Shown piece by piece: positions 46,642 to 57,622 of a stretch of DNA of 64,000 nucleotides. The DNA comes from Eledone cirrhosa. Its lineage: Eukaryota; Mollusca; Cephalopoda; Octopoda; Eledonidae. The position numbers and the translations under genes were made by a program. The first letter of the stretch is position 1. Every line of letters begins with the position of its first letter. The stretch is from assembly GCA_964016885.1 (NCBI GenBank), contig OZ024747.1:49577447-49641446 (forward strand). The letters are read 5' to 3'. The notes below the pieces were generated by a model that saw nothing but the letters and a program-made list of their open reading frames with translations, made no database searches and had not been told where the DNA came from.

Positions 46642-47360
46642 CTAATTAATAACAAGTAAATGTTAATTTAAAAAAAAAATAAAAGGATAAAATTAACAAT
46701 AGATGAACGATAGAAGGAGTGGTGGAAATATTTCAAAACTAATACAATAGACATGAATGATTCAAAATGAGTACATATATTTCATTTGCTTTTTACCAAT
46801 AACAATGAAGGTAGCAGATTGCAGTTTATGAAAAGTGTGTATTGGATATATATATATAATGTAGAATGAGTTGCAAACAAATTGCAAGTATATATTATAA
46901 GACAATGCTAGCTAGCTCCTTCATGCTATCAAGAAGACTACATACTGAATTTGTTGACTATATACTACTGAGTGTATATAACCAGTCATATTTCTTTCTT
47001 TCTCTCTAAATCAATTATTGAATTGCATAATATCTTGATTACATTTACAGAAGACAGTAAATAATAATACTACTAAAAAAAAACACTTTCAAAATACATA
47101 TACGGTATAAAAGACTAATATAATGTGTTTGTTTTTTCAAGTGGAATATCCAACATCTATTGGAGTAAAGCAACGGCTATAAATAGAAAAGATGTGAAGT
47201 AAGTTATAATTCATTTTATATTGATTTTTCTGAGAGGTTCAACAACACAGATTTATAATAACATAGAGGAGGGGGAAATGGGATCATGTGATGTTTTGGC
47301 CTTCATGTTCATTTCAACAGTATTTACAAATTACTACAAATAAAATTTTTTCAAGAACTA
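46642..47360. other. AT-rich spacer, one possible small exon
   Basis: No repeat was recognised. A possible 57-bp plus-strand exon at 47,142-47,198 has a pyrimidine-rich acceptor (TTGTTTTTTCAAG) and a consensus donor (GTAAGT), with one open frame (GISNIYWSKATAINRKDV). I list it only as a candidate. Confidence 0.25.
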
Positions 47361-47570
47361 GTAATGGCCCAGAGATTAGGATGCTGGACTCATAATGTTG
47401 AGGGGTTCAATTCCTGTACTGGGAGGTGTGTTCTTCATCAAGATGGTTCATTTTACATTGATGATAGGACTAAAGTTCCTATCATCCTTGTATGAGACCA
47501 GCTAACCTACATATATATGAGCTGAAACAAAAACAACCAGGTAGTGGTGGTGATGGTAATGATGATGATG
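47361..47570 (+). mobile_element. tRNA-derived SINE
   Basis: The pol III A-box-like TGGCCCAGAGATTAGGATG and B box GGTTCAATTCC (47,404-47,414) are at tRNA-like spacing. They are followed by a non-tRNA body and a GTGATGGTAATGATGATGAT tail. I see no intact tRNA fold, so it is a retroposon and not a tRNA gene. Confidence 0.65.
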
Positions 47571-47674
47571 GATATCTTTAACAAATAGTAATTGTTTTTA
47601 AGGGATGAAGAATTGAAGAAAAAGTATATTTTTTAAATTGAATAATAACCTGACTGACAGATCATCATCATCAG

Positions 47675-47678
<4 letters not shown>

Positions 47679-47746
<68 letters not shown>
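47679..47746. repeat. (AT)n microsatellite, about 68 bp
   Basis: This is a pure alternating AT tract immediately before the Penelope-like fragment. Other AT tracts occur at about 49,089-49,111, 49,461-49,488, 56,650-56,684 and 60,758-60,782. Confidence 0.95.
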
Positions 47747-47747
<1 letters not shown>

Positions 47748-47748
<1 letters not shown>

Positions 47749-48364
47749 GACTTTTATATTCAACCGCCCCTAATATTGAACAACATATAAAAAAGCTTAA
47801 CGCAAAACGGTTGTATAAACGCCTTCCAACACTTAACAATACACGTAAAACATCGGCTATAACATCACAAAACAACAAACAACATCCCGTCCTGCCTAAG
47901 CAACCTCATCAACCCATCCATGGTAATACAACGCATAATTATAACTGTAACTGTGTCCAACCAGGAATGAGTCCGTTGAACAATCAGTGTCTTGAACGCA
48001 ACATCATATACAAATGTACTATCGAATCGGGTAGCCAGAAGTGGTACTATGTGGGGTCTACAGCTACCTCCTTCAAAGACATTGTTACTCGATAAAACAT
48101 GAAAACCAGCGTTATGTAACAACACTCGCAGACAAGGCTTGGCAGCTGCGCGAAAATAACCAACAATTTAACCTAAAATGGGATATAATAGCAGCTGCCC
48201 CTCCATATTTCCAAGGACAGGAATTTTGTAAATTGTGTAATATGGAAATATTTTGTATTATGAAATCCAAAAATATTTTATTAAATAACAGAATAGAGCG
48301 ATCGTTATACTGTAACCATCGCTTGAAATCTACATTTTCATATTACAAACGCTACCAGGATTGA
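47748..48364 (+). pseudogene. Penelope-like element, C-terminal GIY-YIG endonuclease remnant
   Basis: Frame 1 reads from 47,811: KRLPTLNNTRKTSAI, then CNCVQPGMSPLNNQCLER, NIIYKCTIESGSQKW and YYVGSTATSFKDIVTR. The C-x-C ... PLN-x-x-C and Y-(Y)-(V/I)-G pattern is that of the GIY-YIG nuclease at the end of Penelope-like retroelements. At about 48,090 the frame changes, and the rest continues in the next frame: SIKHENQRYVTTLADKAWQL, then FNLKWDIIAAAPPYF and EFCKLCNMEIFCIM (a C-x2-C zinc pair), with a final 'CNHRLKSTFSYYKRYQD'. The RT domain is absent, so the copy is 5'-truncated directly at (AT)n. The enzyme would nick target DNA for insertion. The fragment is dead, and recognition is by motif only. 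Confidence 0.75.
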
Positions 48365-48899
48365 ACACCTGTCTCCATCTCCGTTTGATTGTCAAAATAC
48401 ATATTAACATTCTCTATTACTCTTAATTCTATCAACTCTTCTATTCTTTACCATTTAATATAAACTGCTATAGATAAAATGAGATTTCTTAATTCAATTC
48501 CCTAATGCATATACCAGCAGGCTACCAGCATTGTTGTTATACAGTAGCAGTGAAAATCTCTCTTCCTTACTTGACACTTTATATCTGTATTAATACTACT
48601 ACACCAAACGACCAGCCCTGTCCATTGTTCAACTGGTCAAATATAGATTAAAATAGGCACTCTCAAAAATTCTTATTTAGATAAAATAAGCCATATACTC
48701 ATTTTATTCTCATTAAAAACCTTCTATATACTTGTTTACCAGCAAATTGAATTGTCATCTGTCATATACTATCCCTTCTCTTCTTCCTTTCTTACAACTA
48801 ATATAAATACTTTGATTTTTTTTGATTTTTTCCAATTTATCCAATATTTCTGAAGAAGTGACAACTGATTATACATTTGCTATCGAATACTTGCTATAA
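48365..48899. other. AT-rich spacer, possibly the Penelope-like 3' flank
   Basis: No gene was recognised. The TTTCTGAAGAAGTGACAAC stretch at about 48,847 resembles the 'ctgaagaag' ends often seen at Penelope-like elements. That link is weak. Confidence 0.35.
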
Positions 48900-48990
48900 C
48901 TTTGCCTTTCATCCTTATGGGGTCGATAAAATAAAGTACCAGTAATGTACTGGGTAATTGCTGGCCTTGTGCCAAAGGTAGAAACAATTA
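48900..48990 (-). mobile_element. tRNA-type SINE fragment, minus orientation
   Basis: TTTGCCTTTCATCCTTATGG, GGTCGATAAAATAAAGTACC and GCTGGCCTTGTGCC are the reverse complement of the SINE at 43,361. About half the element is present. Confidence 0.85.
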
Positions 48991-49079
48991 TATGATTACG
49001 CAAGCAGCGATACATAGGTATTCCGTCTGTTACAGAAACATATGTCAATACCTAATAAATTCCTTTATAAAAGCACTCT

Positions 49080-49111
<32 letters not shown>

Positions 49112-49200
49112 GTAGAAGTTCTATTTAAATTGTTGGGATACAACAAGCAAATATTTTTATAACTGATATAAAGCACTCAACAAATTATTGGAGTAAAAAT

Positions 49201-49457
49201 ACGATATATTAACAAATGGAAACTATATTTATAAAACCATATTTATTTCATTATACATATTTCATCATATTTCTATCCGGGAGCTTCCAACAGAAATGGT
49301 TGCATTCTTTAAGGGTATGTCAATATTTATTTATAAAACTGATCTATATTATATTTTATCTGATGAAAGCACACCATAATTTAACTTGGTGTCCTTGAAA
49401 TATGTATAATGAAATAAATATGGTTTTATAAATATAGTTTCCATTTGTTAATATATC

Positions 49458-49459
<2 letters not shown>
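49201..49459. repeat. Perfect 63-bp inverted repeat with 133-bp loop
   Basis: 49,201-49,263 (starts ACGATATATTAACAAATGG) is the exact reverse complement of 49,397-49,459. (TA)n tracts sit outside both arms. It is probably a short DNA-transposon derivative or foldback element. Confidence 0.93.
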
Positions 49460-49490
<31 letters not shown>

Positions 49491-49491
<1 letters not shown>

Positions 49492-49600
49492 CATGCTAGA
49501 AATAATGGTTAAATGGAAGTGCTGCACTTCCTTCAAACTCAGAGGTGTAAGGGTTTGAATCCACACTTGAGCAGTACATCATCATATCACATTTTACACA
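49491..49600 (+). mobile_element. tRNA-like SINE fragment
   Basis: It carries a B-box-like GGGTTTGAATCC at 49,550-49,561 preceded by a tRNA-like stretch. The A box is degraded. Confidence 0.4.
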
Positions 49601-50221
49601 TATACATATCAATATGCTATAGCCAACCACTTTCTAGACACATTATATACTAAGCTTGTCTTTTTTTTCACATTTATCAACTATTTTGTTGATATATAGG
49701 CACAGGTGTGGCTGTATGACTGAAAAGTTTGTTTCACTATCACTTGGATTCAGTTTTTATCCCACTAATATAACCTTGGACTGATTAATGCCTTATGAAT
49801 CTGGTTGATGGGAACTGTACAGAAACTTATTGTATACATATATGTGTGTATGGGTGTGTGTGTGTGTAATTGTGCATGCATGTGTAAATATCTGTACCTT
49901 TGTTTTTGAACATTTGACACCTTTTGTAGACAGTGACATTTGTTTGTCACATAGCTTATTGGTTCGATGTACAAATACCAATACCTTACTTAACCCTTTT
50001 CACACTAACCCACCCCAAACTACTTCAACTTTATGACAAACCTCTTGTTTTAAACTATTCTTATTTAAATCAAAAATAATGTTATGGGAAGATACCTTTC
50101 CTATGCTATGTACTAAACTCCAACTTAATATTGTTAGTTATTTTCCTAAATTCCTTTAAATTGTTGATTATTTACAAAATTAATTAATTGAGAAATATAT
50201 GTGGTGACAGGGTTAAAAAAG
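49601..50221. other. Spacer with TTAA-type MITE-like relic
   Basis: A short (TG)n run lies at about 49,856. 49,991-50,214 begins TTAACCCTTTTCACACTAAC and ends GTGACAGGGTTAA, so it fits the TTAA-flanked family. No gene was seen. Confidence 0.5.
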
Positions 50222-50335
50222 AAGGTTTGGCATTAGGAAAGACATCCAGCTATAGAATACTGCCTTTAAAAGGCTTCATCCAGTTTATGCTAGCATGGAA
50301 AGACAAAAGTAAAAAAATCATGATGATGATGATTA
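50222..50335 (+). mobile_element. SINE 3' end
   Basis: GACATCCAGCTATAGAATAC, ATGCTAGCATGGAAAGAC and ATCATGATGATGATGATTA are the plus-oriented end of the common SINE. Confidence 0.7.
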
Positions 50336-52849
50336 AGTTTTAAGATCCACTCTATTTTCAATTCCACTAACTCAACTAAGTTTTCTGTAACTAAAGCTTC
50401 TCTCTCTCTCTCAGTGCATGTGTGTTAGAACTCTGTTGGTTTCAATTGCTCATGGAATAACACACAAGTGGTTAAGCATTCCACTAACATATATCCTTAA
50501 CCCCTTAGTTATCGAACTGCCTGAAACTATATATTTATTAAAAAACAGACTTATGTAAGGAATTTTGTTAAATTATGCTCTAAACAACCATTTATCTCTT
50601 TCAATAGCATATATATCCATATACATAATGAAATACACTGTATTTGAATTAATTAATAAGGAATTTGGAGGGATTTCCTAAAATTATTTCATTATTAGGA
50701 TGGTATTGGCAATAAAATTTAACAAAAGGTTCTTATGTCAAATTATGTTAAAAGATTTAAATTTAAATAGGAACTCTTTAACAAAAGGTTCTTATGTCAA
50801 ATTATGTTAAAAGATTTAAATTTAAATAGGAACTCTTTAAAATTAGTTGTTTTGTTTCACAGAACCAGAGATGGTTTTGAGTGGGTTGGCTTCATTAGAG
50901 CTTTTTGTCATTTATTCTGATTCTCAGCACACTCGGTTCAAATCCTATCACAGTCAAATTTACCTTACATCTTTTCAGGGTCAATAAAGTAGCAGTCAGA
51001 ATGTCAAACTTGCAGTTATATATTCCAGCTGTGTGTATTCTGAATTCAAATCCTGCCTCCAGGTGACATGATAGGAATTGAGTCCATAATCTTTAACTCA
51101 TTTGCTACTATATTTCTAATGAAAGACACTGCCTATAATTTTTAAATAATTTTGCAAATAATCAAGAATCTGGAGGATTTAGTAATATACCTTTCTCAAT
51201 ATTAAACTGGTGTCTCAAATAAAATTACGATGACAGGGTTTTAGATAAACAAACACATATAAACCATATGTCAAGTTACTATCTTAGAAATGAAATAATT
51301 AAAGATTTTAGTAAATTCCTCAAAATTCTTCATTAACTGAAATAGAGTGTGTCTCATTAAAAAGTCATATATGATCAAAATAAATAAGATTCTATAAAGT
51401 AAGAAAACCACCACAAACACTACTAATTATATCAAATCTTTTCTCCCTGAATTTCAACAGATACAGAAAAGGACAGAAAAAACTTTATTCACAATACAAT
51501 GAGAAGTACTGAAGGAAAGTAGAAATATATAACTGCAAGAAAAATTTGTGTAATGAAATGAAAAAAAAAAAATGTTTTTAATTGATCTCAATTAGTCTTC
51601 ATTTTGATGGTATGGTATGTTATGTTAATGATATTGAAAAATAAAATCAACCATTTTCTTGTATGCAGTAGTAACTGATTATTACAGAAGATATTGTTTT
51701 ATATCTTAAGGCATTCATTATGAAAGAAATATGTGTGTGTGTGTGTGTACACATGTATACAGACACAGACATACACAAAAATATTTTACACACATATATT
51801 TATATCTGTACTTATACAATAGAGTAGAGTAAACCAAGACTGCATACATGTGTATATAATACACTGTATATAAAGATATAAATTTATCATATGCTTTGGT
51901 AGTTTAGCGCACAATTTAATGTATGACTGCGTGTATGCACACACACATACAAACACAGTATAAAGCATATTAGGTGCATTTTATTATGGTATCAGTACTA
52001 GCTAGTTTGCCTTGAATCTTGCAAGACTAAAGAGTACTCACTACTAAACATTCATTCAAGGTAATGTGGTTAAAGATGTGAAGGGAGTGAGAGTATGATG
52101 GGATAGACATTATCACAGTATTACTTCAAAAATAAATTTGTTGATACCCAAATGTTTTTAACTTTTTGATACCAACCCAGAAATAAGTGGGAAGAGGAGG
52201 AGAAGGAAGAGAACCATTAAGTTATGCTCCAAACAGCAGCTTTATATTACTTAAATCTTTTGAAATTCTTATTTTCAAAATGATTTGAAGATCATAAGCA
52301 ATATAGAGATTTGGAAATGAAAGACTTAACCCTTTCAATACCAACCCGCTTGAAATCTCCTTGGGTACTGTGATAAAACAGCCCATTTTAAAGAATTTGT
52401 CATGTTTTTAGCACCAACTTAACGAAAAAGTTGTTTTATTAAAACATTTGATGTATTTCATAAGAAATATGGTCATGAAAGTGTTAGAGTCTGCCTTCTT
52501 CTAGCTACAATTATAAGAAATGAAGAAGAGCATGTTAAAAATAAAGGTTAGCCAATCCCAGACCAAAGCAACAATGCCAAGTATATATATATATATTGTG
52601 GATTTTAGGTACAGTCAGTCAGTCAGTCAATAAGAATGTTGGCGTTGTTTCAGTAATGTGAGTAATATAACCATAATGACAATATGGCACTCAACATGGT
52701 ATTTCTGAACAAACTATTCCCTAAGAGAAACATTCTAGTTTTTGACCTACAAAAAAAAAAAAGTGGTATTCTGAAATGATCTTAAAACTAAAGAATAATT
52801 CCTCATTGGGAAGAGTACTTTGTAGTAGCAATTTTGAGAGTTGGTGCTA
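50336..52849. other. Spacer: decayed SINEs and MITEs, one 59-bp tandem duplication
   Basis: 50,718-50,776 is repeated at 50,777-50,835 (59 bp, starts TTTAACAAAAGGTTC). 50,895-51,010 is an old minus-oriented tRNA-type SINE (CGGTTCAAATCC; GGGTCAATAAAGTAGCAG). 51,107-51,245 and 52,225-52,490 carry TTAA-type MITE relics (CTATATTTCTAATGAAAGAC; CCCTTTCAATACCAACCC). A (GT)n run lies at 51,731. 52,580 has a short (TA)n. No coding region was recognised. Confidence 0.55.
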
Positions 52850-53190
52850 CAATAAAATGCACCAAGTACACTGTAGAGGTAGTGCTGGTGCTACAATATG
52901 TTGTCAGTACTATCTATAGTGAACTTGTACTACAGTAATATGTATTCAGCACTTTCTTTAAAGTGATAATGCTAATGCCACAATAAAAAAAACAACTCAG
53001 TACACTTTGTAAAGTGATTGTACTGGTGCCCAAATAAAATTCAGTCAGTACACTTTAAAGTGGTTGAGATTAGGAAGAGCATCCAGCAAAACTTAGTCCG
53101 AGCAAGACGTGGTTCCACCGACTCATCTCAGACCATGATAACCTGTCCAACCCATACCAACATAGAAAATGGACATAAAATGATGATGAT
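52850..53190 (+). mobile_element. SINE with repeated internal modules
   Basis: GGTGCTACAATAAAATGCAC-type modules with a 'cagtacactt...aaagtg' core occur four to five times. They are followed by GAAGAGCATCCAGC, CCTGTCCAACCCATACCAAC and AAATGATGATGATAAA. It is similar to 44,561-44,991. Confidence 0.7.
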
Positions 53191-53300
53191 AAAGAGGGAG
53201 TCTAGTCCAGTGAACTGGCCATAGAATATTTGCTAGAAATTATCATGTAGAAAGGAAGGAGGCAGAAGGTAACATTCCTTCTAATTTTACCTAATTAATC

Positions 53301-53520
53301 AGCAGAACATTTGATGCTTTGAGTGAGAATATTTGGTTACACTGCATGGCAACATTTGTGTGGCACCAACATGGTGACTATGTGGCACTACTCAGCAGAA
53401 CATTTGATGCTTTGAGTGAGAATATTTGGTTACACTGCATGGCAACATTTGTGTGGCACCAACATGGTGACTATGTGGCACTACTCAGCAGAACATTTGA
53501 TGCTTTGAGTGAGAATATTT
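53301..53520 (+). repeat. 93-bp tandem repeat, about 2.4 copies
   Basis: AGCAGAACATTTGATGC starts at 53,301, 53,394 and 53,487, and the intervening sequence is identical. The period is a multiple of 3, which makes an incidental 67-codon ORF. Confidence 0.95.
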
Positions 53521-53736
53521 AGCTACACTACAACATTTTGATGTGTGTGACTACACACCTTAGAGGGAACATTGATTACAGGTAAAGTTGATTATACCAA
53601 AAGTCAAAGCCTGACAGATAGAATGAACCACCATTTTTTAACATTTTAACAAGTCATTGCTTTTGTATCATAAAAACTATAAATTATTTGAAATAAGATG
53701 TAATAGTCCTAGACATATTAAACAAATGAGAATATG

Positions 53737-53854
53737 TAAATAGCAAATTTATTACATAAAAGCAATGTCTAGAAAATGTGTGCGTATGCATATATATATA
53801 TGCATACGCACACATTTTCTAGACATTGCTTTTATGTAATAAATTTGCTATTTA
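53737..53854. repeat. 118-bp perfect palindrome
   Basis: The sequence is symmetric about 53,795/53,796. The arms contain GCAATGTCTAGAAAATGTG and GTGCGTATGCATATA, with no loop and no mismatch that I can find between 53,737 and 53,854. The transcript or single strand would form a 59-bp hairpin. Confidence 0.95.
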
Positions 53855-54127
53855 TATATCAAAGAGAAACAAGAATATTTTGTTTGAGTAGAAAGCTATA
53901 ATAAATATCTTCTTTACAGATTAACCACATCTAATATGCATCAACTTCTGATTTAAACTCGTCTTTTTAGTTCAGAGAGAGGAATTGGTATGATACCTAG
54001 ATGATCAAATATAAATAAATAATAAATAAACACAACAAAAGCTGCAGTAGCAGCAGATTGTTGTTTGAAAAATATTAGAAATTTGATATTTGAAAGTAGT
54101 GAGCCACAACTGTAGAAACTAATCATA

Positions 54128-54226
54128 ATTGTTTCTACTTTTGGCACAAGGCCAGTAATTACCCAGTACATTACTGGTACTTTATTTTATCGACCCCGTA
54201 AGGATGAAAGGCAAAGTTAACCTCGA
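54128..54226 (+). mobile_element. tRNA-type SINE, 3'-truncated
   Basis: It runs from AATTGTTTCTACTTTTGGC through CACAAGGCCAGTAATTACCC to GATGAAAGGCAAAGTTAACC and stops at CTCGAGGG. The repeat at 54,237 begins right after it. Confidence 0.85.
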
Positions 54227-54236
54227 GGGAGGAGTG

Positions 54237-54775
54237 CGAGACTGTGCCTGAATATATTTCTTTTATCCCGTTAGTAAAATATGTTGGATTACTTTGAATA
54301 AATAATGAATTAATATTACATAATTTATGTACTAAATTCCATTGCTGTTGATTAAACATAAATATTCTTATATGTAATGGTTGCTTATTTTAAGATTCAC
54401 TTCTTTCAAAATGTTCAAATGTCAATATTTCCGGTTATGATATAACAGTCACTATATCATATCGCTTATATAAATGTCCATATATTTGCATTGTTATATG
54501 ATAACATTTATATTTCCGTTGCTAATTTCCTCCTTTTTCCTTTTCATTACATTTCACCGTAACAGTTTATATATAATATCATCTTTTTTAAATGTACCAT
54601 GGATTACTTTACTGATTACAGAAGACTGTAATTTCTGTGCATATTGTCAATTATGATTTTATTTGACGTATCATATCTACATGCATATATATATTTGCGT
54701 ATAATATCAATATGCACACTACACATGCTAGCAGAATACCATCCAAAGGGTGGTTTTTCTGCTAGTATAAAGTAA
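54237..54775 (+). repeat. Inverted repeat element, left copy
   Basis: About 500 bp whose reverse complement recurs, diverged, at 55,697-56,135. Shared landmarks are GTTGGATTACTTTGAATAA, GATTACAGAAGACTGTAA, TTATTTGACGTATCATATC and CACACTACACATGCTAGCAG. Its inner end is a small hairpin (CCATCC ... GGGTGG within GCTAGCAG / CTGCTAG). Confidence 0.8.
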
Positions 54776-55696
54776 TAGAGGAACAGTATTTCTTGTCAGT
54801 GAAAGAAATGACTTGATAATCAGACCTATTTATAAACACTCTTCTTTTTTATTTATTTATTGTTTAAGTCAGAGGACAGAGTAAAGATAAGTAGTTCTTT
54901 GAATTAGAGCAAGCCACAAGAAAGATATAATTGACATGGGCTTGCTATGTGGTTCAGGTTAAAATACTCCAAACATCCTGTACCACATAAAACCACATTA
55001 GCAAGTCATTCTTGAAATGGACAAAACAGCATTAAAAAATAAAATTAAGTCTACTCTAATAATGCAATTTTCACAACAATCTGTCCACTAGTAAAGATAC
55101 TATAAACATTTAGTATGAAACAGCATTATGACTACATCATTAAAAACAATTTTTCACTAAAGGTACTTTAAACATTGTTTTTAGATCATCAGGTTGTCAC
55201 ACCAGGTTTGATGATGCAAAAATTTGTATTTGTATCTAAAAACATACTACCATAATTTTATGTAAGAATCTTTGATAAGTTATGCCCCAAACACCAGTTT
55301 AATGAGAAAATTAGTTTGATTATTAAATTGCCTCGAAGTTCTCTATTTTCAAAATGATTTCAAAATTCTAGTTAGTGTCTTTCATTAGAAATATGGTAAT
55401 GAAAGGGTTAATACAACTATGGTTACTTCACATTTCTTAACAGTAAACTGCCATGTTTATTTAAATAAGCCTGTAATATACAGTAATTGCTGTTCAACCC
55501 AGTGTAAAATAACTCATTCAACTCTTGTGTCTAGAATACACATTTTTTTAATATCCATTTGAATTTGTGTTTTTCAATTTAAAAAAAAAATCATTAAAAC
55601 CTTTTGTTACCATTTTTTTTAAAAATAAAAGACACTGGATATTAAAAAAAAGTGTGTTGTTTCAGACAAGAGTTCAAAAGAGTGATTTTGTATTGG
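54776..55696. other. Interior between the inverted copies
   Basis: No transposase or other coding similarity was seen. 55,262-55,410 is a TTAA-type MITE relic ending ATGAAAGGGTTAA. ACACATTTTTTTAATATCCA (about 55,539) pairs with TGGATATTAAAAAAAAGTGT (about 55,635) as a short internal inverted repeat. Confidence 0.5.
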
Positions 55697-56135
55697 CTTC
55701 AACCACCTACGGGTGGTTTTCTGCTAGCATGTGTAGTGTGTATATTGATATTATACACAAATATAAATGCATGTAAATATGATACGTCAAATAAAATTGT
55801 AATTGACAATATACACAGAAATTGAATAAAGCCTATGTTACACTGTCTTCTGTAATCAGTAATCCATGATATATTAAAAAAAAGACGACATTATATATAA
55901 ACTGCATTAGGAGAAAATTAGTGGCGGAAATATATGCGAGTATAAGTGTTATAATATAACGGCCGCTAACCGGAAGTGAATTTTAAAGATTAAGCTATAA
56001 AATATATTTAATCAACAGCCACGAAATTTAGCACTAAAATTATGTAATATTCATTCATTATTTATTCAAAGTAATCCAACTTATTTTACAAACGGGGTAA
56101 AAAAATATATTCTGGACGCAATCCCACAGACCTTC
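55697..56135 (-). repeat. Inverted repeat element, right copy
   Basis: Reverse complement of 54,237-54,775, with indels. It begins at the ACCACCTACGGGTGGTTTTC hairpin and runs outward to about 56,135. Either these are long terminal inverted repeats of one element, or two independent insertions head to head. Confidence 0.78.
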
Positions 56136-56246
56136 CTTTATTATAGTTAAGATTTACAAATGCTTTCACCTACATCAAATAATTTTTGAAAATAATCAAG
56201 AATTTGAAGGATTTTAATAATATAACTAACTTACCCATTTAATAAT

Positions 56247-56417
56247 TGTTTCTACTTTTGGCACAAGGCCAGCAATTAACCAGTGTATTACTGGTACTTT
56301 ATTTTATCGATCCCGTAAGGATGAAAGGCAAAGTTAACCTCGGCGGGATTTGAACTCAGAATGGCAAGGGCTGTAACTCATGGCGTCCGACCCTCTACCG
56401 ATACTGCCAATCCACCG
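56247..56417 (+). mobile_element. tRNA-type SINE with 13-bp target duplication
   Basis: This is a near-complete SINE (TGTTTCTACTTTTGGC ... CGATACTGCCAATCCACCG). The direct repeat CCCATTTAATAAT flanks it at 56,234-56,246 and 56,418-56,430. It interrupts a TTAA-type MITE relic spanning about 56,158-56,495. Confidence 0.9.
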
Positions 56418-56430
56418 CCCATTTAATAAT

Positions 56431-56646
56431 GGTGTGAGGAACATATCAAGGGTTCTTATATAAAATCATGTTGGAAGGTTTTAGACAATCAAACATTTTC
56501 AAACCAACTGGTATGTATCAAAGGGGAGTGGTTTCAGCTAGCTTTCCACAGTTGGTTGCTGCTCCTGATGCCAATAAACAATAAGTTGCAGAACTTCTGT
56601 TTACTCAGGACATAGAATGAAGAGAAGACAGATACAAATACACATG

Positions 56647-56688
<42 letters not shown>

Positions 56689-57606
56689 TTGTAACGTGCA
56701 GTTACTTTAGGTTCACCAGAGAGAGCACTTGATGCGTAGTTTCCAGTAGATATAGAGGTGTAGTACCAAGCAGAGTGTAATAATAATATATAATATATAC
56801 ACACATACACATAATATATATATATATATATACTTGTGAATAGGCCACATTTCTACTTTACATGCAACATTTACAATGTACCATATATTTTGAATTGAAG
56901 TTTTCTATATCCAGTATGTTATATGTTGGTTTTACATGTATTTTCATGGGAAAATTTGTGATGTACATACAATGTGTTTGTACATATGATGGGCTTTATA
57001 CTGATTCCATCAACAAAATTTTCATCCAAGGTACTGGTCAGCCTGAGGCTATAGTAGAAGACATTTGCCAAAGTGCTATGCATTGAGCTAGAAACCGAGA
57101 TCACATGGTTGTGAAGCAATCAACAGAAATAATGCTAAACATTGATGACTACATAATCCCATGAAGGATACAACTGTTACAATCAACCTGTATTCTTTCC
57201 TACTTCAATAATTGATGTCTACAACATTGTTCATACTATTCATCAGATTTAGTCAGTTGCGAAAAAATCTTTTTAAATAAAAAAAAAATTTTTTTTTCAT
57301 TTATATTCTGTATATTATATTGTTAGTGATGTGTTTTTGTCAATAATCATTTCCTATTTGTATTGTTCCCAACACAGTATAGTTCATTTGACTAGTGTTT
57401 GTCTACTGAAGTGGAACAGCAAAGGTCTACTGAAGTGGAACAGCAAAGGAAAGATGCACTTGACTGCTCAAGGTTTAAACATATGAAGAGAGAGATATTC
57501 ACACACACAAATACATTTTATCTCTACTATGGTATTGAGTACTCATTCCCACAACCATCAATACCTATGAGTGTATGTATATATAACATAGGTTATATAT
57601 ACATAA
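56431..57606. other. Spacer without recognised gene
   Basis: It holds (TA)n at 56,650-56,684 and 56,816-56,831. A 24-bp duplication (GTCTACTGAAGTGGAACAGC) lies at 57,399/57,423. The ORFs at 56,862-57,086 and 56,919-57,119 overlap on opposite strands and show no family signature. Confidence 0.45.
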
Positions 57607-57622
57607 TATACAGTTATATATA

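Noticed and set aside
53319..53522. 67-codon ORF
   Set aside because: It is produced by the 93-bp tandem duplication (31 codons per period).
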